Shown here piece by piece: positions 1-6,239 of a DNA stretch of 52,712 nucleotides. The notes under the pieces were generated by a model that did not search any database, was not told where the DNA came from, and worked only from the letters and a program-made list of their open reading frames with translations. The position numbers and the translations under genes were made by a program. This stretch comes from Bacteroidaceae bacterium (lineage in GTDB: Bacteria; Bacteroidota; Bacteroidia; Bacteroidales; Bacteroidaceae), in NCBI GenBank assembly GCA_017379075.1, contig JAFNXL010000070.1, positions 1 through 52,712 of the forward strand, given 5' to 3'. Numbering within the stretch: position 1 is the stretch's first letter; each line of letters opens with the position of its first letter.

Positions 1-61
1 AAGTGAGCCACGAGTTGGCTTCGCCCTATGGTCCAAACCCGTTTAACAAATAAAAATAAAA

Positions 62-379
62 ATGTACGCAATCGTAGAGATTAACGGTCAGCAGTTCAAG
101 GTAGAGGCAGGCAAGAAGTTGTTTGTTCACCACCTGCAAAATGTAGAGGCAGGTCAGACTGTTGAATTTGAGAACGTCCTGTTGGTAGACAACAACGGAA
201 CAGTAACAGTTGGTGCACCCACAGTAGCTGGTGCAAAGGTAGAGTGCGAGGTAATCAGTCCTCTGGTAAAGGGCGACAAGGTTCTCGTGTTCCACAAGAA
301 GCGCCGCAAGGGTTACCGCAAGCTGAACGGTCACCGTCAGCAGTTCTCAGAATTGGTTATTAAAAATGTAATTGCTTAA
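62..379 (+). CDS. rplU: 50S ribosomal protein L21
   Basis: L21 is a large-subunit protein that binds 23S rRNA and is normally encoded next to L27, as here. The 105-residue protein is full length for the family. It opens [13 protein letters not shown], has the small beta-barrel core, and ends with the basic [10 protein letters not shown] segment and the GHRQQF signature of the L21 C-terminus. The ATG follows an A-rich stretch with no Shine-Dalgarno, which is usual for Bacteroidota. rpmA follows after 26 bp, so the two are one transcript. The promoter lies left of the window or in the first 60 bases. Confidence 0.98.
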   Translation: MYAIVEINGQQFKVEAGKKLFVHHLQNVEAGQTVEFENVLLVDNNGTVTVGAPTVAGAKVECEVISPLVKGDKVLVFHKKRRKGYRKLNGHRQQFSELVIKNVIA

Positions 380-390
380 CAATTTAATTT

Positions 391-396
391 AGGAGG
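391..396 (+). promoter_or_regulatory. Strong Shine-Dalgarno before rpmA
   Basis: A perfect AGGAGG lies nine bases before the rpmA ATG. Bacteroidota genes rarely carry such a site and almost no other gene in this window does, so it fixes the rpmA start and suggests boosted translation of the second gene of the pair. Confidence 0.7.
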
Positions 397-405
397 AACA
401 AGAAA

Positions 406-669
406 ATGGCACATAAAAAAGGTGTTGGTAGTTCTAAGAACGGCCGCGAGTCAGCAGCTCAAAGATTAGGTGTTAAGATTTTCGGTGGACAGAAGTGCAT
501 CGCTGGTAACGTAATCGTACGTCAGCGCGGTACACGCCACTATCCCGGTCAGAACGTAGGCATGGGCAAGGACAATACCCTGTATGCTCTTGCAGACGGT
601 ATCGTAACCTTCAAGAAGGGTCGTCTGGACCGTTCTACCGTATCTGTACTGCCCGTAGCTGAGGCATAA
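406..669 (+). CDS. rpmA: 50S ribosomal protein L27
   Basis: L27 is a large-subunit protein whose N-terminal tail reaches toward the peptidyl-transferase centre. The 87-residue sequence begins [16 protein letters not shown] and contains GVKIFGGQ and the [10 protein letters not shown] motif that define the family. It starts directly with the mature-type tail and has no N-terminal extension of the kind that Firmicutes L27 must have cleaved. It is full length and forms an operon with rplU. A terminator hairpin follows 23 bp after the stop codon. Confidence 0.98.
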   Translation: MAHKKGVGSSKNGRESAAQRLGVKIFGGQKCIAGNVIVRQRGTRHYPGQNVGMGKDNTLYALADGIVTFKKGRLDRSTVSVLPVAEA

Positions 670-692
670 TCAGAATTACATTAGAAAAAACT

Positions 693-728
693 AAAAAGCA
701 TGTCTCTCTTCCGAGGCATGCTTTTTTT
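693..728 (+). terminator. Intrinsic terminator of rplU-rpmA
   Basis: A stem of AAAAAGCATG pairing with CATGCTTTTT, extended inward by a CTC/GAG pairing, is followed by a T-run. It sits just after rpmA, where the operon should end. Confidence 0.9.
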
Positions 729-840
729 GTTTGCGCATTCACAAGAACGTTCAAAATCGTTAAACGTTCAACCTTTTTCAACCAGCCAATCCGCCTTTAT
801 TCAGTTTGTCTGACACAATAACTACCCTAAAAAAAACCTT

Positions 841-861
841 AATTGCAAATGCAAATGCAAA
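841..861 (+). repeat. Left copy of 21-bp inverted repeat
   Basis: This 21-base tract of AATT followed by GCAAAT words is the exact reverse complement of 3996-4016. The pair brackets the BRO-N and leucine-rich repeat genes. Because it is a simple hexamer repeat, chance or replication slippage is a serious alternative to a mobile-element end. Confidence 0.55.
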
Positions 862-994
862 GACAAAGCATAACTTATTGAAACATAACGGGATACAAAA
901 TTCGTTAAATGCAAAATTTGCAAAAAGGCACTAAAAAGGGGGTATTTACTCTCCCCTTTTCAGCTAATTATACACCTGAAAGTGCCCACTTACA

Positions 995-1417
995 TCACTC
1001 AAGCCCTCTGCGCTGCAGGGTGGCGTGCGCAATCTGCAGGGCGCGGGCCATAATTTCCTCGTCACTCTCGTCGGCTTTTGCCACCATGTATCCCCCATGC
1101 TTTCTGATGGAAGGCAGCACCTCGCTGGTGACCCATCGCTTGAACTTCCGTGCGCTCTCCAGTTTGGATCCGAGGATGAGGGAGTAGAGACCAGACTCGT
1201 TGATGAAGATGGCCTTCTGCGTTCCACCTGGGGTACCCATTTCGTTCACCCCTTTGTCTTCTAAAAATACATGGTCGCGAATAGCCTTTTGTGGATTGCC
1301 ATACCCCAGCGCCTCGGCCACATCTTTGCCGCAGAAAAGCGGTTCGCCATGTTCGCCACTCATAGTCCTGATGTTGCAGAATTCTTTGTGTTTAAAAATT
1401 TGAATGTTAGAATGCAT
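995..1417 (-). CDS. BRO-N domain protein, orphan antirepressor-like
   Basis: This 140-residue protein is almost entirely a BRO-N (phage antirepressor/baculovirus repeated ORF) domain, about residues 5-105. Seen motifs are PLFCGKDVAEALGYGNPQKA, a GTPGGTQKAIFINESGLYSLI block and the helix ESARKFKRWVTSEVLPSIRK. Known BRO-N proteins bind DNA and often continue into a KilA-C or other C-terminal domain. Here only about 35 acidic and basic residues follow, so the effector half is missing or this is a naturally short form. No integrase, capsid or other phage gene is nearby, so it looks like a domesticated or remnant gene. Function beyond DNA binding cannot be told. Confidence 0.85.
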   Translation of the reverse strand: MHSNIQIFKHKEFCNIRTMSGEHGEPLFCGKDVAEALGYGNPQKAIRDHVFLEDKGVNEMGTPGGTQKAIFINESGLYSLILGSKLESARKFKRWVTSEVLPSIRKHGGYMVAKADESDEEIMARALQIAHATLQRRGLE

Positions 1418-1524
1418 ATTATAATGATGTTTATACTGGCCCTCCTTTCGGCCAGAGTTTTAAAGTTAAATACTATACAATATATGTTCTCAGTTGTTGT
1501 AGCAGCATGTCAAAGAGCGCCATC

Positions 1525-1579
1525 GGAACGATGAGCGTTGAACGTTGAACGAATTTCGTTAATTGTTTTGCTCGTTCCG
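1525..1579 (-). promoter_or_regulatory. Leader hairpin of the BRO-N gene
   Basis: CGGAACGATGAGC at 1525 can pair with GCTCGTTCCG ending at 1579, with a small bulge. The loop contains GAACGTTGAACG and the palindrome AACGAATTTCGTT. It lies just downstream of the putative -7 element, in the 5' untranslated region, so it could be an operator or an attenuator. Confidence 0.4.
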
Positions 1580-1585
1580 ACGGTG

Positions 1586-1593
1586 CAAAGTAA
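1586..1593 (-). promoter_or_regulatory. Putative -7 element of the BRO-N gene
   Basis: Read on the minus strand the site is TTACTTTG, one base from the TAnnTTTG consensus. It would give a leader of about 160 nt. No clear TTTG -33 box is present, so it is either weak or regulated. Confidence 0.4.
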
Positions 1594-2022
1594 CCTAGAT
1601 TTTGAAAATATGGCTTTTATGGCAAATATGGCGAATTAATTTTCCATATAAAAACCAAAACGTAAAACCTTCCGATTATCCTTATTATCAACAAGTTGAA
1701 ACGAGTGAAAAAAAATACTCTATTATGAATTTTCTTATGAATTCGCCATAAGAATGCTCATCAACATCAAATTCAAAACCACAATCTTCCTTCAAAAAAA
1801 CGGAAGCAGGCCGAACCGTTCATTTAATGGCCTCATAAGGCCTGTCCATGAAGTGTATCAATTTCTCCAGGCAAAAGCGCACATATTTTGCAGCGAAAAA
1901 TCGAAGAAAGGGAATCGGACATCGGGGCTATGCTTCCCCAGCATTCTCCATCAGCTATGGGCAGGCAAAAGAAATGGCCACCAATTACGGCTGCCATTTA
2001 TCCAATGTATTGAGCTTTAGCT

Positions 2023-3342
2023 TCAATATCGGGTGATGACAAGATTTTCCGGACAATCTAGGAAAGTATTTTCTTCCACTTCACAACCCTTGGGGATGGA
2101 AATGCTCGTGAGGTTGGAACAACCAGAGAAAGCCCATTCTCCAATCTCCGTTACCGATGGAGGGATGGAGATGCTCGTGAGGTTGGAACAACGAGAGAAA
2201 GCACTATGCCCAATCTCCGTTACTGATGAAGGAATGGAAATGCTCGTGAGGTTAGAACAACCAAAGAAAGCACTATGCCCAATCTCCGTTACAGATGGGG
2301 GGATGGAGATACTTGTAAGGCTGGAGCAACCAAAGAAAGCCCCTTCCCCAATCTCTGTTACTGATGGGGGAATGATAGTATTCTTGCACCCACATATAAG
2401 CGCATTGCTCTCCGTATTAATTATGGCATTGCAATCCTCGCGTGAGTCATAAACCTTGTTTTCCTTGGAAACAACGATGTTCGTGAGGCTGGAACAAGCA
2501 GAGAAAGCATGATACCCCATACCCTCTACAGATGAGGGAATGAAGATGCTTGTAAGGCGGGAGCAACCATAGAAAGCACCTCTACCAATCTCCGTTACAG
2601 ATGGTGGGATAGAGATACTCGTAAGATTGGAGCATTCAGAGAAAGCGCTGCTACCTATCTCAGTTATAGATGAGGGGATAACAGTATTCTTGCAGCCACA
2701 TATAAGCGTGTTGCTATCTGTATGAATTATGGCATTGCAGTCCTCGCGTGAATCGTAGACTTTGTTATCCTTAGAAACAATGATACTCGTAAGGCTGGAA
2801 CAACCTTCGAAAGCAAAGTCGCCAATTTTCGTCACCGATGAGGGGATGGAAATGCTCGCAAGGCTGGAACAACCAAAGAAAGCAAATTTCCCTATCTCCG
2901 TTACTGATGGAGGGATGGAGATACTCGTAAGGCTGGAGCAACCAGAGAAAGCACATCTCCCTATCTCTGTTACTGATGGGGGGATGGAGATACTCGTGAG
3001 GTTGGAGCAATCAGAGAAAGCAAATCTCCCTATCTCCGTTACAGATGGAGGGATGGAGATGCTCGCGAGGTTGGAACAACCATAGAAAGCACCTTCCCAA
3101 ATCTGTGTCACCTCCTTGTCAAACTTCAATATGCACAAATTCTTTTCTTGAACATAATTATTTGACACTATTCGCCCTTCGCCAAAGTTTAATAAATTTT
3201 CTAATGGTAAAACTTCGTTATCAAGGGTTGTATAATGAATTTCGTTAGTAGGAATTTTGTTTTTGTCTCCACAAGACACAAGCCCCAGAACGCAAAATAA
3301 AAACACAAGAATGTACTTGTTCATAAATCTGTTCTTGTTCAT
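2023..3342 (-). CDS. BspA-type leucine-rich repeat lipoprotein
   Basis: Surface-anchored repeat protein of 439 residues. The N-terminus is a lipoprotein signal with a hydrophobic run and the lipobox LVSC (acylated Cys near residue 24). Translation could start at the second Met (base 3324) instead. The body is LRR_5 (BspA-like) repeats of 23 residues with the pattern VTEIGxxAFxGCSxLTSISI. I count 12 AF-x-C units. The array is interrupted twice by a near-identical module containing NKVYDSREDCNAII and LICGC, so a block of several repeats was duplicated. BspA-family proteins bind host or microbial surface ligands, but the ligand here cannot be inferred. The gene lies 10 bp after a 34-residue stub of the same family and shares its promoter. 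Confidence 0.9.
   Translation of the reverse strand: MNKNRFMNKYILVFLFCVLGLVSCGDKNKIPTNEIHYTTLDNEVLPLENLLNFGEGRIVSNNYVQEKNLCILKFDKEVTQIWEGAFYGCSNLASISIPPSVTEIGRFAFSDCSNLTSISIPPSVTEIGRCAFSGCSSLTSISIPPSVTEIGKFAFFGCSSLASISIPSSVTKIGDFAFEGCSSLTSIIVSKDNKVYDSREDCNAIIHTDSNTLICGCKNTVIPSSITEIGSSAFSECSNLTSISIPPSVTEIGRGAFYGCSRLTSIFIPSSVEGMGYHAFSACSSLTNIVVSKENKVYDSREDCNAIINTESNALICGCKNTIIPPSVTEIGEGAFFGCSSLTSISIPPSVTEIGHSAFFGCSNLTSISIPSSVTEIGHSAFSRCSNLTSISIPPSVTEIGEWAFSGCSNLTSISIPKGCEVEENTFLDCPENLVITRY
2033..3110. repeat. 69-bp coding repeats of the LRR gene
   Basis: The DNA encoding the leucine-rich repeats is itself repetitive. About 12 units of 69 bp share blocks such as GGGATGGAGATACTCGT and ATCTCCGTTACTGATG, and two longer blocks near 2395-2480 and 2695-2790 are near copies of each other. 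High nucleotide identity suggests recent expansion and makes copy-number change by recombination likely. Confidence 0.8.
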
Positions 3343-3352
3343 ACTATTTATT

Positions 3353-3457
3353 TTATGAAATTATTATCTCAGAGGCCTCCTTTATCTCCATTTCACACTC
3401 GGGGATGATAGCGATACCATCCTTTATGTCATATCCGTATTCTTTGTATCTTGCCAT
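3353..3457 (-). CDS. 34-residue stub of an LRR (BspA-type) protein
   Basis: A complete small frame runs from ATG at 3457 to TAA at 3353. It opens MARYKEYGYDIKDG and continues IAIIPECEMEIKEA before stopping. That order (DG, IIP, then EI plus A) is the usual opening of BspA-type proteins, where IIPEGVTEIGxxAF begins the first repeat; here the Gly and AF positions are degenerate. It is the first frame after an excellent promoter, with a leader of roughly a dozen bases, and the LRR lipoprotein follows after 10 bp. It may be the remnant of a deleted tandem copy, or a short leader peptide setting expression of the lipoprotein. Too short for certainty. Confidence 0.55.
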   Translation of the reverse strand: MARYKEYGYDIKDGIAIIPECEMEIKEASEIIIS

Positions 3458-3477
3458 GGTAGTAAAAGTAATTTACG

Positions 3478-3509
3478 CAAAGTTATGAAATATATTTTAT
3501 CCAGCCAAA
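3478..3509 (-). promoter_or_regulatory. Promoter of LRR stub and lipoprotein
   Basis: On the minus strand TTTG, a 20-base spacer and TAACTTTG match the Bacteroidota primary sigma factor consensus exactly. The -7 element ends about 20 bases before the 34-residue stub. Confidence 0.85.
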
Positions 3510-3633
3510 TGAATCTCGAAGAAACATGATGAACCGAAAGGAAAGAAAACATACAAACTTTTGCAACGAAAACGAAGAAGACAAACCGAAAATCGGGGCT
3601 GTACATTGTGCGCAAATGTGCCGAAAATATACC

Positions 3634-3673
3634 CCAAATGGTGAAATGGGACATTCCAAATGGTGAAATGGGA
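3634..3673 (+). repeat. Direct repeat, 18-bp word with 22-bp period
   Basis: CCAAATGGTGAAATGGGA occurs at 3634-3651 and again, identically, at 3656-3673. No function is evident. Confidence 0.7.
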
Positions 3674-3995
3674 TATGAGGAAACGGGATTCCGGGCATCG
3701 GGACAAGGGTGCAGAGGTGGAGTTTTGGGTGTCGAGGGCAGAGAAATGGGGGGTATGAGGCCTCGTTATACGCCCAAAATCGGGTAAAAGGAGAAAAGGA
3801 ACAATCCATTTTTGCAATTATCCCGGCATGCAAAACGGCATCATATTCAGGTATAAAACAAGGGAAAAACACACTCAAAACCTCTGATTTAGCACTATAC
3901 AGAACATTGATTACCAACACATTGCTATTACATCCTACTCCACTTGAACAACAACTTCCCCACTACGAGAGACGTACTATGCAATGGACTAAGAA

Positions 3996-4016
3996 TTTGC
4001 ATTTGCATTTGCAATT
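3996..4016 (-). repeat. Right copy of 21-bp inverted repeat
   Basis: Exact reverse complement of 841-861. The two copies lie about 3.1 kb apart and enclose the BRO-N and LRR genes. Confidence 0.55.
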
Positions 4017-4236
4017 GCAAAAAATGAGCTGAACAATACCCTTTGGCTGTACCTTGGAAAATCATAGACAAGTTCAAAAAATCTTTACACCCCTCCAGGC
4101 GCATGGCATGGAAAAAATTACGGCATGGCGTGGCCGTAAATTTTCTCTCGCCACGCAAAAAAATATGGCAATCTTTGACAAACAAGTGCGTTCCAATAAA
4201 ATTTTACAAAATAAGCAAAAATAATTCCATTTTTAT

Positions 4237-4267
4237 TTTGTGAATACAAAATAAAGCTATAACTTTG
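4237..4267 (+). promoter_or_regulatory. Strong orphan promoter, plus strand
   Basis: TTTG at 4237-4240, a 19-base spacer and TAACTTTG at 4260-4267 match the Bacteroidota consensus fully. No plus-strand gene follows before 7541; the transcript would cross non-coding repeats and run antisense into fetB. The only small frame is 19 codons from 4365, spanning the 8-bp repeats. Confidence 0.7.
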
Positions 4268-4388
4268 CAGCGGAATTCCAACCAACAAAACAACAACGGT
4301 TAGCTGTTAGTCATTGGCCATTGGCGAAGCAGCAAAATACAAACCAAAAACTAAACATTAAACAATGCAAAAATCAAATCCACCCAAC

Positions 4389-4415
4389 CGTCAAACAGTC
4401 AAACAGTCAAACATG
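4389..4415 (+). repeat. Three tandem copies of an 8-bp word
   Basis: Three successive copies of GTCAAACA-type octamers (CGTCAAA, CAGTCAAA, CAGTCAAA) lie about 120 bp downstream of the orphan promoter. Confidence 0.7.
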
Positions 4416-4770
4416 ACACACTGAACAAAGCTCCTGAAGGACGCGAAGCCGAAGGCGAATAGCCACGGACTTTTAAATCTGCGGAAACAAAAGGGATGAA
4501 CAGAATGGCGTCTGACAAAATTGCGATTAAGCGAGAGCAAATTTCAGCATGACATTTAGAGGCATTTCATAGTTATACTCCCATTTTGGGGATGACAATT
4601 CAATTCTTCTGTCAAATCCGAGAAACCACTACTCATTACTCTAAACTAAAAAAATCTGCGGTCATCTGTCGTATCTGCGTCATCTGCGTGCAATTATTAA
4701 GCGGTGAGCAGTGAGCAATGAGCTATGAGAAGACGAGATTTGGGCTGTGAAACTCGCAACTCCCTAACTT

Positions 4771-5565
4771 TTATCTTCTACCGTCACTCATCACGTTGCG
4801 GATGCGTCCGTAACCGTCGAAGGCTTTACGGGCTGAGAGGCGGATGGAGAGGATGAGCGAAAGCATGGAGGCGGACATGGTGATGACGACAATCATTATC
4901 TGGTACTTGATGGCCACGTTGGGGCTGCTGCCGCCAAGTATCTGCCCAATCATAGTGCCGGGGAGCGCCACAAGCCCCATCACCGCCATGTTGGCTATGG
5001 CAGGGCTGAAAGCCTTGACAATGGCTTGCCGAAGGAAGGGCTGGAAGCAGTCGCCCCGGCTGGCTCCGTTGCCAAGCAGGTAATAGTAGAGGTTCTGCTC
5101 GCGCAAGAGGTTGGTGTAGAACGTGCCCACGGCTATGACGTTTACGGAGAGCATGTTGCCCAAGAGGATGCCGAGAATGGGGATGAAATATTGCGCGCTG
5201 AACACGTTGTCGAGCCGGAGGACGATGCCAAGGAAGTACATGCCCACCAAGAGGCTTGAGGCTACGAAGCCCACAATGAGGGGCACCATGAGCACGCTGC
5301 GCTTCACTCCTGTGCGCGAGAGCGCCGTCTCCGTGGCAATGACAACCATGATGAGCACCCAAAGGCAGTTGACCCAAGGGTTGTCCCACTGGAAAAGGTA
5401 GCGCAGGTACACGCCGATGAAAAGCATCTGAAATATCATGCGCACGGCACCCACGCAGATGCTCTTGAGCAAGCCGGTCTCGTAGCGCCAAATATAATAG
5501 GCGGGAACAAGGAGCAGGAGCAGGCCCACGGCGAGGCTGGCATAGGAGATGTCTATAGAGTGCAT
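4771..5565 (-). CDS. fetB: FetB-type ABC exporter permease
   Basis: Integral membrane subunit of an FetAB (YbbLM, UPF0014) ABC exporter. In Escherichia coli this system exports iron and protects against oxidative stress; that substrate is known for the family, not shown here. The 264-residue protein has about six or seven hydrophobic segments. It carries family motifs in order: GAVRMIFQMLFIGVYLRY, IATETALSRTG, the loop LGILLGNMLS, LGNGASRGDCFQPFLRQAI, and MVALPGTMIGQILGG-like LVALPGTMIGQILGG. The start gives an N-terminal membrane helix at once. It follows fetA by 15 bp in the order ATPase then permease. Confidence 0.92.
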   Translation of the reverse strand: MHSIDISYASLAVGLLLLLVPAYYIWRYETGLLKSICVGAVRMIFQMLFIGVYLRYLFQWDNPWVNCLWVLIMVVIATETALSRTGVKRSVLMVPLIVGFVASSLLVGMYFLGIVLRLDNVFSAQYFIPILGILLGNMLSVNVIAVGTFYTNLLREQNLYYYLLGNGASRGDCFQPFLRQAIVKAFSPAIANMAVMGLVALPGTMIGQILGGSSPNVAIKYQIMIVVITMSASMLSLILSIRLSARKAFDGYGRIRNVMSDGRR

Positions 5566-5580
5566 ATAAAGGGAGGAGGC

Positions 5581-6210
5581 TTATTCTTCTTTGTCTAAAT
5601 TGATAATGCGCGAACAGGAGGCGGCAAACGAGGGGTCGTGCGAGACGGCCACTATGGTCTTGCCCGCGCTCTGCTGCATCTTGAGGAAGCGCAGCACAAG
5701 GTTGCGCGACTCGTTGTCGAGCGCCGAGGTGGGTTCGTCGAGCAGCCAAAGAGTCTTGTGGAGCAGGGCGATGGAGGCCAATATGAGGCGTTGGCGCTGA
5801 CCTCCCGATATCTCGGACATGCGCTTGCGGAGGATGTCCTCTTCAAGCCCAAGGAGGGAGAGATTGTGGCGCAGGGCTTCGTCGGGGGTGCTCCCGGGCT
5901 GCAACTTGCCCAAGCGGAGGGTCTGGGAGACAATGTCCTGCACAAACTCGCCGGGGAAGGAAAGGTCCTGCGGAAGATAGGCCACGGTGCGTCGGATGGC
6001 ATCGCACGTCTTTTCGTTCAAGGGCTCGCCACAGGCGCGGATTGTGCCCTCAAAAGGGACGAGGCCGATGAAGGCCTTGAGAAGGGACGACTTGCCGCAG
6101 CCCGACTTTCCTGTGAGGCAGACAAAGTCTGACGGTGAAATGTGGCAGGAAAAGCGCTCTATGACGCTCTCTTGCCCAAAACGGATGTGCAGGTCATTTA
6201 CTTGAAGCAT
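5581..6210 (-). CDS. fetA: FetA-type ABC exporter ATPase
   Basis: Cytoplasmic ATPase partner of the FetB permease. With the ATG at 6210 the protein is 209 residues, the normal size, and opens MLQVNDLHIRFGQ. A longer frame upstream is rejected because its extra 75 residues are low-complexity and overlap the amidase. Visible motifs are Walker A TGKSGCGKSS (near residue 33), Q-loop AYLPQDLSFPGEF, signature SGGQRQRL, Walker B LWLLDEPTSALD and the switch His in AVSHDPSFAA. The short length and bare ATPase core fit FetA. It lies 29 bp after the amidase and 15 bp before fetB, so all three are probably one transcript. Confidence 0.93.
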   Translation of the reverse strand: MLQVNDLHIRFGQESVIERFSCHISPSDFVCLTGKSGCGKSSLLKAFIGLVPFEGTIRACGEPLNEKTCDAIRRTVAYLPQDLSFPGEFVQDIVSQTLRLGKLQPGSTPDEALRHNLSLLGLEEDILRKRMSEISGGQRQRLILASIALLHKTLWLLDEPTSALDNESRNLVLRFLKMQQSAGKTIVAVSHDPSFAASCSRIINLDKEE

Positions 6211-6239
6211 CGGGGGGACTGATGGTGTGTGTGGGAGTG

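Larger units (their letters stand above)
670..994. other. Gene-free stretch after rpmA
   Basis: Apart from the rpmA terminator this AT-rich stretch has no credible gene. It holds two repeat words. Bases 757-772 match an inverted copy at 1537-1552 (15 of 16). Bases 841-861, a tract of GCAAAT words, match an exact inverted copy at 3996-4016. Confidence 0.6.
1418..2022. other. Gene-free stretch between BRO-N and LRR genes
   Basis: It holds the putative BRO-N promoter and leader hairpin on the right side of that gene, then AT-rich DNA. A short GGCCTCATAAGGCC palindrome lies near 1829-1842. No recognisable gene is present. A 62-codon plus-strand frame at 1848-2036 has no promoter, no ribosome-binding site and no recognisable family. 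Confidence 0.55.
3458..4770. other. Long non-coding, repeat-rich region
   Basis: About 1.3 kb with no credible gene on either strand. It contains the LRR promoter (3478-3509), an 18-bp direct repeat (3634-3673), the right 21-bp inverted repeat (3996-4016), a hairpin with TTACGG/CCGTAA arms near 4117-4138, a strong orphan plus-strand promoter (4237-4267), 8-bp tandem repeats (4389-4415) and clusters of short repeated words (4650-4730). Longer open frames here have no ribosome-binding site, no recognisable domain and odd composition. Confidence 0.6.

Noticed and set aside
1-61. Structured ribosomal-protein leader before rplU
   Set aside because: AGCCA/TGGCT can pair near base 7, but only 61 bases are visible and the stem is short.
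1848-2036. 62-codon plus-strand frame between BRO-N and LRR genes
   Set aside because: No promoter or ribosome-binding site, no recognisable family, and it runs into the 3' end of the LRR gene on the other strand.
995-3342. Prophage or integrative element
   Set aside because: Only a BRO-N gene hints at phage origin. There is no integrase, terminase, capsid, relaxase or attachment-site duplication at a tRNA.
3709-4032. 107-codon plus-strand frame in the non-coding region
   Set aside because: It crosses the simple GCAAAT repeat, its composition is unlike neighbouring genes, and no motif is visible.
4105-4165. Dispersed palindrome family shared with 36740-36810
   Set aside because: Both areas contain CATGGCGTGG beside A- and T-runs, but alignment beyond that word is poor.
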